Position numbers and translations under genes: made by a program. Positions 52,958 to 62,338 of a DNA stretch of 64,000 nucleotides are shown here, piece after piece (positions within the stretch are counted from its first letter, which is position 1; every line of letters begins with the position of its first letter). The notes beneath the pieces were generated by a model. The model did not search any database and had not been told where the DNA came from. It saw nothing but the letters and a program-made list of their open reading frames with translations. The DNA lies in NCBI GenBank assembly GCA_947452965.1, contig CANGEW010000001.1, forward strand, positions 248,001-312,000, written 5' to 3'. The DNA comes from Chitinophagaceae bacterium. Its GTDB lineage: Bacteria; Bacteroidota; Bacteroidia; Chitinophagales; Chitinophagaceae.

Positions 52958-53815
52958 TTGAAGTTGTCTATTATCATAGTGAATTATAATGTAAAGCAAA
53001 TGCTAGCAACCTGCTTGGAATCTGTTATGCAAGCAAGTAAGCATTTAGATGTAGAAGTTTTTGTGGTAGACAATGCATCTACTGACGGTAGTAGAGAATT
53101 ACTTGAGCCTTTATTCCCAAACGTACATTTTAAATGGAATATTAAAAATGTAGGTTTTGCAAAAGCTAATAATAGTGTGCTTAATCAAATTTCTGGAGAT
53201 GCTGTATTGTTTTTAAATCCAGACACTATCGTGCCTGAGGATTGTTTTACTAAGTGTCTTGTATTTATTCAAAATCATGCTGATTGTGGAGCGCTAGGGG
53301 TGCGAATGGTGAATGGAAATGGAGTCTATTTAAAAGAAAGCAAGCGCGGATTTCCCTCACCTATGACATCTTTTTGGAAAATGATAGGATTCTATGCATT
53401 ATTTCCTACCTCTTCATTTTTTGCCAAATATTATGAAGGTCATCTATCAGAAAACGAAACTAACAAGGTAGAAGTTCTGTCGGGGGCTTTTATGATGATA
53501 CCCTTACGTATCATTCAGAAAGTAAAGGGCTTTGATGAAGATTTTTTTATGTACGGAGAAGACATCGACTTAAGTTATCGAATCTCAAGATTAGGTTTTT
53601 CTAATTATTATTTTGCCGAAACAACTATCATTCATTTTAAAGGCGAAAGTACCCAAAAAAAGAGCAGCACTTATACTAATCAGTTTTATGGCGCCATGGA
53701 AATTTTTGTAAAAAAGCATTATGCAAATCAATTATTTACAAAATGGTGTATGCTTACCGGTATTCAAGTTGGTAAGTTTATTGCCACTATCAAACGACTT
53801 TTATTTGTTAGATAA
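52958..53815 (+). CDS. Glycosyltransferase family 2 protein
   Basis: GT-A enzyme of 285 residues similar to rhamnosyl-type transferases. The nucleotide-sugar site begins LSIIIVNYNV. VVDNASTDGS, FLNPDT (DxD-like) and the acceptor region GFDEDFFMYGEDIDLSYRI follow. The start is TTG (no ATG gives the conserved first strand). A membrane-associating segment lies near the C-terminus. It ends inside the convergent glycosyltransferase gene (8-base overlap). Acceptor and sugar unknown. Confidence 0.85.
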   Translation: MKLSIIIVNYNVKQMLATCLESVMQASKHLDVEVFVVDNASTDGSRELLEPLFPNVHFKWNIKNVGFAKANNSVLNQISGDAVLFLNPDTIVPEDCFTKCLVFIQNHADCGALGVRMVNGNGVYLKESKRGFPSPMTSFWKMIGFYALFPTSSFFAKYYEGHLSENETNKVEVLSGAFMMIPLRIIQKVKGFDEDFFMYGEDIDLSYRISRLGFSNYYFAETTIIHFKGESTQKKSSTYTNQFYGAMEIFVKKHYANQLFTKWCMLTGIQVGKFIATIKRLLFVR

Positions 53816-54827
53816 AAAGCGCTTCCAAGTGAAAATCTTTTTGTGATATTGTTTTAAATATTTTTTTTTCGGAAAGATAGTTAGCCAAGTATTCTTGTTC
53901 TGTTTGTCCAGGAGTAGGAACCAATACCGCTTTTTGTTGAATGGTAATCAAATCCATTACTGTTGAATATCCTGAGCGTGCAATCACACCCATAGCCTGC
54001 TGCATGCATTCGTTTAAATCTTCTTTATCTAGATGATTATACACTGTAATATTTTTTGGAAGAGAAAAAGTATTAATCGACGATGCTGGAAGTCCTCTCA
54101 CTAATAAAACAGCGTCTTTACAACTTTTTAATTGTTGTACAATCATATCCTCGAACATGGTTCTTTGTGGCTCTGGACCCGATAATACTATAGCCCATTT
54201 ATATTGGATAGCAGTTGTTTTTTTTTCAAATCTTGATAAGAAACCTATATAAACTGTTGGGATGTCAGGCATTTTTTTAGGATGAGATAATTCACCTGCA
54301 AGATTATTTTCTTCTTTATAATCTGGCACCCAGCATTCATCAAATTGATTAATAAAAAAGTAATTGATGTGTTGAACCAATTTATCGAAGAACACACTGC
54401 CAGTTTTAATACCTAATTGATGTGTTATAAAAACACTGTATACTTTATTGTTACAAAATCCCAGCCTGTTGTCACTTATTACCGTATCTATTTGATATTG
54501 TTGAATTGTTTTTTTAAGCCATTTTTTTTCTCTAAGAATTGCCTTAGTTATTTTAGGAAGTTGAAACAGCATTTTAATAAAAAAGCCCCTTGCAGATTTA
54601 CTGTAGGATATATTATATCCTTGTAATGGTAAATAGATTAATTGCGGAAATGCAGATTGAATAATATTCATTCCAGGACCATCTCCGGCAACCAATACCT
54701 TCTTATTTTGTTGAAGCAACGACTCAATAATGGGTATGCACCTTGTAGCATGACCTAATCCCCAATCTAAGGGTGATATTAAAATCTTACTTCCTGGAAT
54801 ATTGCAATTAAAATGAGTCACTTTCAA
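53808..54827 (-). CDS. MurG-like GT-B glycosyltransferase
   Basis: A protein of 339 residues with a GT-B fold related to the GT28/UDP-glucuronosyl group. The N-terminal ISPLDWGLGHATRCIPIIESL is the acceptor-domain glycine loop. The C-terminal part has VLSGPEPQRT, VARSGYSTVMDL and VPTPGQTEQEYLANYL, the typical donor-binding segment. Similar proteins in Bacteroidota are annotated only as glycosyltransferases. The upstream-most ATG (54827) adds about ten residues before the core; internal starts are possible. Confidence 0.78.
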   Translation of the reverse strand: MKVTHFNCNIPGSKILISPLDWGLGHATRCIPIIESLLQQNKKVLVAGDGPGMNIIQSAFPQLIYLPLQGYNISYSKSARGFFIKMLFQLPKITKAILREKKWLKKTIQQYQIDTVISDNRLGFCNNKVYSVFITHQLGIKTGSVFFDKLVQHINYFFINQFDECWVPDYKEENNLAGELSHPKKMPDIPTVYIGFLSRFEKKTTAIQYKWAIVLSGPEPQRTMFEDMIVQQLKSCKDAVLLVRGLPASSINTFSLPKNITVYNHLDKEDLNECMQQAMGVIARSGYSTVMDLITIQQKAVLVPTPGQTEQEYLANYLSEKKIFKTISQKDFHLEALFI

Positions 54828-54910
54828 GATTATCTGTTAAAATTATTTGTTTTATTATACAATACGATTAATTTTATAATCAATATTTATTTGAACGAGA
54901 AAATAATAAC

Positions 54911-55039
54911 ATGAAAACATTGACTTTCAAATTTATGGCAGCTGTACTATTGTTAGTTATCGCATGCAGTAGTTGCTCTTCTTCAAAAGGGACTTTTTGT
55001 GGCTGCCCTAATGAACATGGTTTTGTTGGATACAAATAA
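54911..55039 (+). CDS. Small lipoprotein, 42 aa
   Basis: A protein of 42 residues, below the usual ORF cutoff: hydrophobic signal MAAVLLLVIAC with a lipobox ending IAC (Cys19), then CSSCSSSKGTFCGCPNEHG and the ending FVGYK. Five further cysteines follow the lipobox, close together in a short tail. Tiny lipoproteins of this kind are common but little studied in Bacteroidota. The next gene starts four bases later, so the pair is probably an operon. Supported by the signal peptide and the tight spacing, not by homology. Confidence 0.6.
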   Translation: MKTLTFKFMAAVLLLVIACSSCSSSKGTFCGCPNEHGFVGYK

Positions 55040-55043
55040 CAAA

Positions 55044-55298
55044 ATGAACAAAAAAAATAGTCATAGAAACCTACTCGTAATGTTCAAACAAGAGACAGCT
55101 CATCCAAAGTTGATAGAGTTGGAATTAGAACATTTACACGATATCTTATATCATGTTGAAGGTATTGAAAATTATGTAAAGTCTCACGAAATCATCGATT
55201 TAAACAAATACAAAGTATGTAATAATAGTGTTGAGATTAAAAAATTCATTAGAGAAAAAAGAGAACGAGCTTTCGTTTTTATCAACAATAAAAACTAG
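55044..55298 (+). CDS. Hypothetical protein, 84 aa
   Basis: Small, charged cytoplasmic protein beginning MNKKNSHRNLLVMFKQETAHPK, with LELEHLHDILYHVEG and a C-terminal KKFIREKRERAFVFINN. A longer frame from 54999 would overlap the lipoprotein gene. The ATG at 55044, four bases after that gene's stop, is preferred. No recognised domain. The stop is two bases before the convergent aminotransferase stop. Confidence 0.55.
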   Translation: MNKKNSHRNLLVMFKQETAHPKLIELELEHLHDILYHVEGIENYVKSHEIIDLNKYKVCNNSVEIKKFIREKRERAFVFINNKN

Positions 55299-55300
55299 GT

Positions 55301-56566
55301 TTATTGAAGCTTACCTAGTGCCACTCTCAAATTATTTATCACATTTTCGATATCTTCTTTTTTACAACAGCCAACACTGATTCTATACCAGCTGCTTTCC
55401 TTTTCTGCTCCAAATGAACCAAATGGAACCATAGCCAATTTTGCTTCGTTTAGAATGTATTCAGTTACTTCGGATTGTTGTGTAATTTTTTTTCCTTCTG
55501 CTGTTGTTTTGCCAACTAAATTAATTTGTACAGTTAAATAAATAGCTGCCTGCGGAGATATTGCATCTACAGAAAATCCCTCTTTTTTTAACTGCAGAAA
55601 TCCTTCATAAAGATTTTGTAAACGATACACTACTTCTTCTTTAAAATGTTGGAAGTAGTCCGAAACAGCAGTGTCATTCAATAAAAATTTCGCAACAGCT
55701 CTTTGTTCTGCCATTGGCGCCCATGAACCTACATGACTATTCACCGCACGCATTTTAGCCATTAATTCTTGCGGACCTAGAGACCAACCAACCCTTACGC
55801 CGGTTGCTGCGAAAGATTTACTAATGCCATCCACAAAAACAGTGTATTCTTTCATCTTTGGACGCAAACTTACAGGGTTGTAATGAACCGTATCTCCAAA
55901 AGTCAATGTCCAGTATATTTGATCATACAATACAAACAATTTTTTACTGCCCTCGGGTCTGCTTTCATTCTCGGCAATAACTAAATCGCAAATTTCTTCT
56001 AATTCTCTTTTTCCAAAAACAGTTCCTGTAGGATTTAGTGGCGAACACAAAGCAAGTAAAGCGGCTCCTTTTATGTGGGGGGCAATTTGTTCTGCTGTAG
56101 GCATGAAATTATTTTCTTTGGTTGCCTGTATTAACACATGCTCTCCTTCTGTAAAGTGAGTATAATGATTATTATTCCAACTTGGAACAGGGTAAATTAC
56201 TTTATCCCCTTTGTCGACAATACAACGGTAAATGGCATAAATCAGAGGCCTTCCTCCGTTGGAAACTAATATTTCATTAGAGGTGAAAGATAATCCTTCG
56301 TTTTTCTCTATAAAATAAGCAATGGCTTTTCTTAGCTCCAATTCCCCATCTGGTGCTGGATAAGTAGTATACCCCTCTTCGTATGCTTGAATAATTTCAT
56401 TTTTTAGTGCCGTAGGAATAGGAAAAAGCGATGCATCAAAGTCGCCAATAGTATAGTTGTATATATGCTCCCCTGCTTTGATTTTCTCTTTTATTAAATT
56501 TCCTAATCGCACAATTTCAGATGCAATAAGGGTTTCTGCAAGATGGCTAAACCTTTGACTACCCAT
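55301..56566 (-). CDS. Pyridoxal-phosphate-dependent aminotransferase (class I/II)
   Basis: Aspartate-aminotransferase-fold enzyme of about 421 residues. The substrate domain has IGDFDASLFPIP, GYTTYPAPDGELELRKAI and NEILVSNGGRPLIYAIYR. Cofactor contacts are ALCSPLNPTGTVF and the Schiff-base Lys in VDGISKSFAATGVRVGW. A -7 element TACCTTTG on the reverse strand (56598-56591) overlaps the longer start at 56593, so the ATG at 56566 is the likely start. The amino donor cannot be specified. Confidence 0.88.
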   Translation of the reverse strand: MGSQRFSHLAETLIASEIVRLGNLIKEKIKAGEHIYNYTIGDFDASLFPIPTALKNEIIQAYEEGYTTYPAPDGELELRKAIAYFIEKNEGLSFTSNEILVSNGGRPLIYAIYRCIVDKGDKVIYPVPSWNNNHYTHFTEGEHVLIQATKENNFMPTAEQIAPHIKGAALLALCSPLNPTGTVFGKRELEEICDLVIAENESRPEGSKKLFVLYDQIYWTLTFGDTVHYNPVSLRPKMKEYTVFVDGISKSFAATGVRVGWSLGPQELMAKMRAVNSHVGSWAPMAEQRAVAKFLLNDTAVSDYFQHFKEEVVYRLQNLYEGFLQLKKEGFSVDAISPQAAIYLTVQINLVGKTTAEGKKITQQSEVTEYILNEAKLAMVPFGSFGAEKESSWYRISVGCCKKEDIENVINNLRVALGKLQ

Positions 56567-56590
56567 TCTTTTTTGAGTTAAATTGAGGCA

Positions 56591-56598
56591 CAAAGGTA
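56591..56598 (-). promoter_or_regulatory. -7 element of the aminotransferase gene
   Basis: The reverse strand reads TACCTTTG (exact TAnnTTTG). The predicted start site near 56585 lies after the first in-frame ATG at 56593 and about 20 bases before the ATG at 56566, which helps to fix the translation start. Confidence 0.55.
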
Positions 56599-56850
56599 GA
56601 GTTTACGCCCCTGATTACAAAACAAGTAAGAATATTAAAAAAATAAACTTCATTAAGAAAAACTTAAGTCTTATTCATTTATTTTTAAATTTATTCTAAT
56701 ACTATTTCGATTTATTAAGATTTTTTATAAATAATCATTCAAAATTTTCAAAATAAATGATAATGAATTACTTTTATACCTAAATAGGGCTTTTTTTCAA
56801 AAAATACTCTTTGTTTTAAGTCTCGTTTTCATCTCTATTTTCTAAATACT

Positions 56851-57426
56851 ATGTTTAATTTAATTCTTTTTGGCCCTCCGGGTAGCGGAAAAGGTACGCA
56901 AAGCGAAAAACTAATCGAAAAATATGGCTTGAAGCATTTGAGTACAGGTGATTTATTGCGTTCAGAAATTGCCAATCAAACAGCTTTAGGTTTAGAAGCA
57001 AAAAAAATCATGGATAAAGGCCATTTAGTGCCTGATGAAGTGGTTATTGGCATGATCAGTTCAGCTATGGAGCAACATCCAAACGCAAAAGGATTTCTAT
57101 TTGACGGATTTCCTCGAACAGCTTCTCAAGCTGAGGCTTTAGATAAATTATTGGCATTAAACAATGAGGAAATAGCCGTAATGCTAGCTTTAGAAGTTGG
57201 TGAAGAAGAACTGGTGAAAAGATTAATGAAAAGAGGCGAAACCAGTGGAAGAAGTGACGATACCAACGAAAGTGTCATACGAGCAAGAATTGTAGAATAC
57301 CTTCAAAAAACAACAGCCGTTGCGGACTACTACCATACATTCGACAAAGTAAAATTAATTAAGGGAGAAGGAACCATTGATGAAATATTCAGTGCCCTTT
57401 GCAAAGAAATAGATGAAAAACTATAA
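56851..57426 (+). CDS. adk: Adenylate kinase
   Basis: Catalyses ATP + AMP to 2 ADP. The 191 residues are the short-LID form, without the Cys-zinc lid of Gram-positive enzymes. P-loop GPPGSGKGTQ is at 8-17. HLSTGDLLRSEI, DGFPRT and the Arg-rich RGETSGRSDD follow. The region before it (56599-56850) is a very AT-rich gap with no clear -7 element. It lies 68 bases before the paaZ start. Confidence 0.97.
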   Translation: MFNLILFGPPGSGKGTQSEKLIEKYGLKHLSTGDLLRSEIANQTALGLEAKKIMDKGHLVPDEVVIGMISSAMEQHPNAKGFLFDGFPRTASQAEALDKLLALNNEEIAVMLALEVGEEELVKRLMKRGETSGRSDDTNESVIRARIVEYLQKTTAVADYYHTFDKVKLIKGEGTIDEIFSALCKEIDEKL

Positions 57427-57471
57427 GTAGATTCTTTTCAAAATTTTATTCTATCAAACTTGCTTAGCCTA

Positions 57472-57479
57472 TACCTTTG
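57472..57479 (+). promoter_or_regulatory. -7 element of the paaZ-like operon
   Basis: TACCTTTG matches TAnnTTTG exactly. It overlaps the first in-frame start (TTG at 57477), so translation more likely begins at the ATG at 57495, about ten bases after the predicted start site. Confidence 0.5.
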
Positions 57480-57494
57480 TATGAAATACTTTTT

Positions 57495-59573
57495 ATGCAA
57501 AAGTTAGGAAACTTCATACTTGGCAAATGGACCGAACACGAAGGCGATGGACAAGTATTGTATAATGCCGTAAATCAAACACCAATTGCAACAGCGTCTA
57601 CACAAGGCTTATCATTTGAAGACATCCTTGATTACGCAAGAAAAAAAAGTAACCCCGCTTTAAGAAAAATGACTTTTCAGGAAAGAGGTCGAATGCTTAA
57701 AGCGCTAGCCTTACATTTACTCGAAAAGAAAGAAAAGTTTTATACAATCAGTTATCAAACCGGTGCTACTAGAATTGATAGCTGGATTGATATTGAAGGT
57801 GGAATAGGAAATTTATTTTCCAATGCCTCTCTCCGTAGAAAATTACCAGATGAATCTTTTGCGCTAGATGGAGAAGGAATTCCACTTGGAAAACAAAATT
57901 CTTTTATGGGTCATCATATTTTGGTACCCAAAGAGGGCGTAGCGGTGCATATTAATGCTTATAATTTTCCAGTTTGGGGCATGTTGGAAAAAATTGCTGT
58001 AAACTTACTGGCAGGCGTACCTGCCATCGTAAAGCCCGCAACCGTAACCTCTTATCTGACCGAAGCTGTTGTAAGAGAAATCATTGCTTCGAATATTTTG
58101 CCTGAAGGATCCCTGCAATTGATTTGTGGAAGTGCGGGCGATTTATTAAACCATGTTCAATCGCAAGATGTAGTAACTTTCACTGGCTCTGCTCATATAG
58201 GTCTACTCTTAAAATCACATCCTACAATTTTGTCTGAAGCTGTTCCTTTTAATATGGAAGCCGACTCTTTAAACTGTATGGTATTGGGAGAAGATGTAAA
58301 ACCCGGAGACGTAGAATGGGATATTTTCATTAAAGAAGTAAAAAAAGAAATGACGGTAAAAGCCGGACAAAAATGTACGGCCGTAAGAAGAGTGTTTGTG
58401 CCAGAAAATAAATTGGAAGAAGTTTGTAAGGCGTTATCAAGTGAATTAGATAAAACAGCTATTGGAAATCCGCTTAATGAAAAAGTAAGAATGGGTTCAT
58501 TAGCAAGTATGGAACAGCGTGATGAGGTAAAAAAACAAGTGCAACAACTTCTAGCAAGTTCTCAACTGATTTATGGATCATTGGATAGCGTATCGGTTAT
58601 TGATGCGAATATCACCACAGGTGCTTTTATAAGCCCTATTGTTTTATTGAATGAAACACCCTTTGCAACAGAAGCCCCACATAATATTGAAGCATTTGGA
58701 CCAGTAAGTACGATTATGCCTTACAAAGGTATTGACGATGCCATTGCATTGAGTAAACTAGGAAAAGGAAGTTTATGCTCTTCCATTATAACAAACCATC
58801 AGCAAACTGCCAGAAAATATGTTTTAGGCGCAGCCAGTCATCATGGTAGAATATTAGTGCTCAACCGTGAATGTGCTAAAGAAAGTACAGGTCACGGCTC
58901 TCCATTGCCGTTATTAGTACATGGTGGACCAGGAAGAGCCGGAGGTGGTGAAGAAATGGGTGGTTTAAGAGGTATCAAGCATTATCTCCAAAGAACCGCT
59001 ATTCAAGGCTCGCCATCTATGATTACTGCTATTAGCAATGTATATCAACCCAATGCAAAAGGAAATAATGACAATATTCATCCTTTTAAAAAGTATTTTG
59101 AAGAACTTTCTATTGGCGATCAAATCATTACTGAAAAAAGATTAATTACTTCTTCAGATATTGATCAATTTGCCAATATCAGTGGTGATCATTTCTATGC
59201 ACACCTTATCAATACCGACTTTTCAAACACTATGTTTGAAGAGCAAGTAGCTCACGGCTATTTCATTATGAGCGCCGCAGCCGGTTTGTTTGTGGACAGT
59301 TACGAAAAAAATCCCGTCTTGTTGAATTACGGCATTGATGAATTAAGATTTACAAAACCCCTGTACGCAGGATCTTCTTTATATATTCGATTTACATGCA
59401 AAGAAAAAATTGCACAAGAGATGAAAGAGATCAATCCTGACATCCCAATGACAAAAGGGTCTGATATTCCTAAAGGTATCGTGAAATGGCTGGTGGAAAT
59501 GTTGGATGAAAAAGATGAACTTGTAGGAATTGCTACCATTCTTACTATGGTTGAAATGAAAAACAAAATATAA
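57495..59573 (+). CDS. paaZ: PaaZ-type bifunctional aldehyde dehydrogenase / enoyl-CoA hydratase
   Basis: Ring-opening enzyme of aerobic phenylacetate degradation. The C-terminal hydratase opens oxepin-CoA and the N-terminal dehydrogenase oxidises the resulting semialdehyde. Of about 692 residues, 1-515 form the ALDH domain (NAYNFPVWGMLEK, VTFTGSAHIG, catalytic Cys in AGQKCTAVRR). Residues 540-690 form a MaoC-like hotdog domain with the Asp/His pair of FANISGDHFYAH. The paaABCDE monooxygenase genes are not in the window. It is followed after 11 bases by an enoyl-CoA hydratase. Confidence 0.9.
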   Translation: MQKLGNFILGKWTEHEGDGQVLYNAVNQTPIATASTQGLSFEDILDYARKKSNPALRKMTFQERGRMLKALALHLLEKKEKFYTISYQTGATRIDSWIDIEGGIGNLFSNASLRRKLPDESFALDGEGIPLGKQNSFMGHHILVPKEGVAVHINAYNFPVWGMLEKIAVNLLAGVPAIVKPATVTSYLTEAVVREIIASNILPEGSLQLICGSAGDLLNHVQSQDVVTFTGSAHIGLLLKSHPTILSEAVPFNMEADSLNCMVLGEDVKPGDVEWDIFIKEVKKEMTVKAGQKCTAVRRVFVPENKLEEVCKALSSELDKTAIGNPLNEKVRMGSLASMEQRDEVKKQVQQLLASSQLIYGSLDSVSVIDANITTGAFISPIVLLNETPFATEAPHNIEAFGPVSTIMPYKGIDDAIALSKLGKGSLCSSIITNHQQTARKYVLGAASHHGRILVLNRECAKESTGHGSPLPLLVHGGPGRAGGGEEMGGLRGIKHYLQRTAIQGSPSMITAISNVYQPNAKGNNDNIHPFKKYFEELSIGDQIITEKRLITSSDIDQFANISGDHFYAHLINTDFSNTMFEEQVAHGYFIMSAAAGLFVDSYEKNPVLLNYGIDELRFTKPLYAGSSLYIRFTCKEKIAQEMKEINPDIPMTKGSDIPKGIVKWLVEMLDEKDELVGIATILTMVEMKNKI

Positions 59574-59584
59574 CATCATTGTAT

Positions 59585-60352
59585 ATGGAACAAACAACTG
59601 AAGCTTATGTAAAAGCATTCACTCATCACAACATAACTACCATTGAATTTTTTCATCCTCAAAGCAACTCTTTACCTGGAGCGCTATTGCAATCTCTTGC
59701 AGAATCCATCGAGGTGGCTGGCAATGAAATTGAAAGCAAGGTGATTGTTTTGAAAAGTTCGGGCACAAAAGCATTTTGTGCTGGAGCATCGTTTGATGAA
59801 TTAATACAAATTACAAACAAAGAAGAGGGATTGGCTTTTTTTAGTGGATTTGAAAAAGTAATCAATGCAATGCGACTATGTCCTAAATTAATCATTGCTA
59901 GAATACAAGGTAAATGTGTGGGGGGCGGTGTTGGATTAGCTGCAGCAGCTGATTATGCCATTGCTTTAGATACTGCAGATATCAAACTTAGTGAATTGGC
60001 AGTGGGGATTGGTCCATTTGTGGTAGGACCGGCAGTAGAAAGAAAAATGGGGTTAAGTGCATTCAGCACCTTAGCAATTGACGCTACCTGCTGGAGAAGC
60101 GCAAATTGGGCTAAGCAGCATGGTTTGTTTGCAGAGGTACATTCAAATACAAATGAATTAGAAGAAGCTGTAGAAAAATTAGCCGCTACCTTGTCTACAT
60201 CTAGTCCGGAAGCCATGAAAGAATTAAAATCAATTTTTTGGAGAGGAACAGAAAATTGGGACACACTATTAAAAGAAAGAGCCGCTATAAGCGGGCGTTT
60301 AATTCTAAGTGAATTTTCAAAAAATGCTATTGCAAAATTTAAATCAAAATAA
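59585..60352 (+). CDS. Enoyl-CoA hydratase/isomerase family protein
   Basis: Crotonase-fold enzyme of about 255 residues. The oxyanion-hole elements are visible as GTKAFCAGASFDEL and IARIQGKCVGGGVGLAAAADYAIA. KLSELAVGIGP has the Glu-rich catalytic region. Its place between paaZ and an SDR suggests a PaaF/PaaG-type role in phenylacetate breakdown, but general fatty-acid enzymes look alike. Start ATG at 59585; a TTG two codons upstream is less likely. Confidence 0.85.
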   Translation: MEQTTEAYVKAFTHHNITTIEFFHPQSNSLPGALLQSLAESIEVAGNEIESKVIVLKSSGTKAFCAGASFDELIQITNKEEGLAFFSGFEKVINAMRLCPKLIIARIQGKCVGGGVGLAAAADYAIALDTADIKLSELAVGIGPFVVGPAVERKMGLSAFSTLAIDATCWRSANWAKQHGLFAEVHSNTNELEEAVEKLAATLSTSSPEAMKELKSIFWRGTENWDTLLKERAAISGRLILSEFSKNAIAKFKSK

Positions 60353-60361
60353 TTAGTAATC

Positions 60362-61087
60362 ATGCAATTAACGAATAATAAAATACTGATTACAGGAGGT
60401 GGTACAGGCATTGGATTAGGCATCACTGAGCGTTTTTTACAAGAAGGCAATACTATCATTGTTTGTGGGAGAAGAAAAGATGTATTAGAGAATTTACAAA
60501 AAAAACATCCTTCTGTTATTATCAAACAATGTGATGTTTCGATTGAATCACAAAGAGAAAAATTGTTTGATTGGATTAACAATAATCATGATGATGTAAA
60601 TGTTTTAATTAATAATGCCGGTATTCAAAACTGGATGAATGTTACAGATGAAGATTTTTTTCAAAGAGCAAAGCAAGAACTGGCGATAAATATTGAGGGG
60701 CCCATTCATCTTACTTCGCTTTTTATTAAATTAAAGTCACTCAAAACTATCATTAACGTAACTTCTGGCTTATCTTTTTGTCCATTAAGTAAAGTAGCCG
60801 TGTATTCTGCAACCAAAGCTTTTTTTCATTCATTTACTCTATCCATGCAAAAAGTATTGCAACAAAAAGGGATTGAGGTAATTGAATTGATACCTCCGGC
60901 AATCAATACAGATTTAGGTGGAAAGGGCTTGCATAATTATGCACCACCAGTTAGTGACTTGATAGCGTCTGTTTTTGAACAATTACAGCAAGGAAAAAAA
61001 ACGCTTACATTTGGAATGAGCGAAGCCATGTTACAAGCAGGCCCAGAAGAAATAAAAATTGCCTTTGAAAGAATGAATAGTCAATAA
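60362..61087 (+). CDS. Short-chain dehydrogenase/reductase (DltE-like)
   Basis: Classical SDR of 241 residues. The cofactor loop is ITGGGTGIGLGI, NNAGIQN marks the central strand, and the active site is Ser of VTSGLSF with YSATK. The C-terminal SMQKVLQQKGIEVIELIPPAI continues the fold. The overall sequence resembles DltE-like oxidoreductases. It starts nine bases after the enoyl-CoA hydratase and is probably in the same operon. Substrate unknown. Confidence 0.85.
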   Translation: MQLTNNKILITGGGTGIGLGITERFLQEGNTIIVCGRRKDVLENLQKKHPSVIIKQCDVSIESQREKLFDWINNNHDDVNVLINNAGIQNWMNVTDEDFFQRAKQELAINIEGPIHLTSLFIKLKSLKTIINVTSGLSFCPLSKVAVYSATKAFFHSFTLSMQKVLQQKGIEVIELIPPAINTDLGGKGLHNYAPPVSDLIASVFEQLQQGKKTLTFGMSEAMLQAGPEEIKIAFERMNSQ

Positions 61088-61102
61088 TCAAACAACTAAA
61101 AT

Positions 61103-61381
61103 ATGAACTTCTTACATAAAATGAGAGCCAACTATTTACCCTATGTTTCAATTATTGTAGCCTTGTATTGGTTTTTACCATTATGGATAAAAATTTATGA
61201 CTTCGCAGTTTTAAGTGCTTTTTATGAAATAATATGGTTGCCAATGGTCATGCTATTATTTGTTCTTCCGATATTATCCATTCTTAGTTGGAAAAAAGAA
61301 AGCTATCCAACAAGATCGAAAAATTTATTTTCGTTATTTTTAAATTTAATAACATTATTGGTACTGTTGTTGAAGAAGTGA
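61103..61381 (+). CDS. Small membrane protein of unknown function
   Basis: A protein of 92 residues with three hydrophobic segments, about 12-32 (YLPYVSIIVALYWFLPLWI), 44-66 and 76-90, joined by short charged loops. No motif is recognised. It lies 15 bases after the SDR, so it may be co-transcribed with the paaZ operon or be a separate small membrane gene. Confidence 0.6.
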   Translation: MNFLHKMRANYLPYVSIIVALYWFLPLWIKIYDFAVLSAFYEIIWLPMVMLLFVLPILSILSWKKESYPTRSKNLFSLFLNLITLLVLLLKK

Positions 61382-61456
61382 GTTAGATGGTTTCTAATAT
61401 ATTATTTAGCAAACACATATCTTTGAAGATTAAAATCTGAAAGTCAATCCCGCTGA

Positions 61457-62338
61457 ATGAAAATTACTGGTATTACGATAATAAAAAACGCGATAGTAAA
61501 TGATTACCCTATTGTGGAGGCGATTACTTCTATTTTACCTATGGTAGATGAAATGATTGTTTCAATTGGAGATAGTGAGGATGAAACTGAAGAGTTGATC
61601 AAAAAAATCGATTCTCCAAAAATTAGAATTATTTATTCGACGTGGGATAAAAGTATCAGAAAGGGAGGAAGTGTTTTAGCCATTGAAACAAATAAAGCAC
61701 TAGAACATGTTTCCAAAGACACCGATTGGGTGTTTTATATACAAGGCGATGAGGTGATACATGAAAAATACCATACAAATATATTAGAAGCAGCTAGCAT
61801 TCATCTTCATAACCCAAAAATAGAAGGTTTGTTATTTAATTATCTTCATTTTTACGGAACATATGATTATGTAGGCGATAGTAGAAAATGGTATAATGTA
61901 GAAACAAGAATTATCAGAAACAATCGCAATATTCTTTCATATAGAGATGCTCAGGGATTTCGAAAAGGAAAACAAAAAATTGCAGTTGCAAAGATCGATG
62001 CCTATGTATATCACTATGGCTGGGTAAAAAGTCCCAGTCAAATGAAAATAAAACAAAAAAAGGTAGCAGAATTTTGGAATGAAAATGATGCAGAACTTGA
62101 AGCTTATCGTAATAGTGATGATTTTTTTGATTTCAATGAATTCGATTCTATAAAACTATTCAATGGAACACACCCTAATGTAATGAAAAAAAGAATTGAA
62201 CAAAAAAATTGGGAAGTAACATTAGACGTTAAGAAGAAAAAGATGAAGCTTACCTATCGATTATTATATTGGATAGAAAAACAAACAGGTAAAAGATTAT
62301 TTACTTTTTCAAATCATAAAATAATTAGTAAAAAATAA
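61457..62338 (+). CDS. Glycosyltransferase family 2-like protein
   Basis: GT-A transferase of 293 residues. KITGITIIKNAIVNDYPIVEAI starts the nucleotide-sugar fold. MIVSIGDSEDETEELI and VFYIQGDEVIHE carry the acidic residues expected for metal binding. The C-terminal part is Lys-rich and probably membrane-associated. The TAATG junction with the next gene (one-base overlap) implies translational coupling to a methyltransferase. This begins a surface-glycan cluster that continues past the window. Confidence 0.8.
   Translation: MKITGITIIKNAIVNDYPIVEAITSILPMVDEMIVSIGDSEDETEELIKKIDSPKIRIIYSTWDKSIRKGGSVLAIETNKALEHVSKDTDWVFYIQGDEVIHEKYHTNILEAASIHLHNPKIEGLLFNYLHFYGTYDYVGDSRKWYNVETRIIRNNRNILSYRDAQGFRKGKQKIAVAKIDAYVYHYGWVKSPSQMKIKQKKVAEFWNENDAELEAYRNSDDFFDFNEFDSIKLFNGTHPNVMKKRIEQKNWEVTLDVKKKKMKLTYRLLYWIEKQTGKRLFTFSNHKIISKK

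Noticed and set aside
57477-57494. TTG start for the paaZ-like gene
   Set aside because: It overlaps an exact -7 promoter element, so it would precede the transcription start; the ATG at 57495 is favoured.
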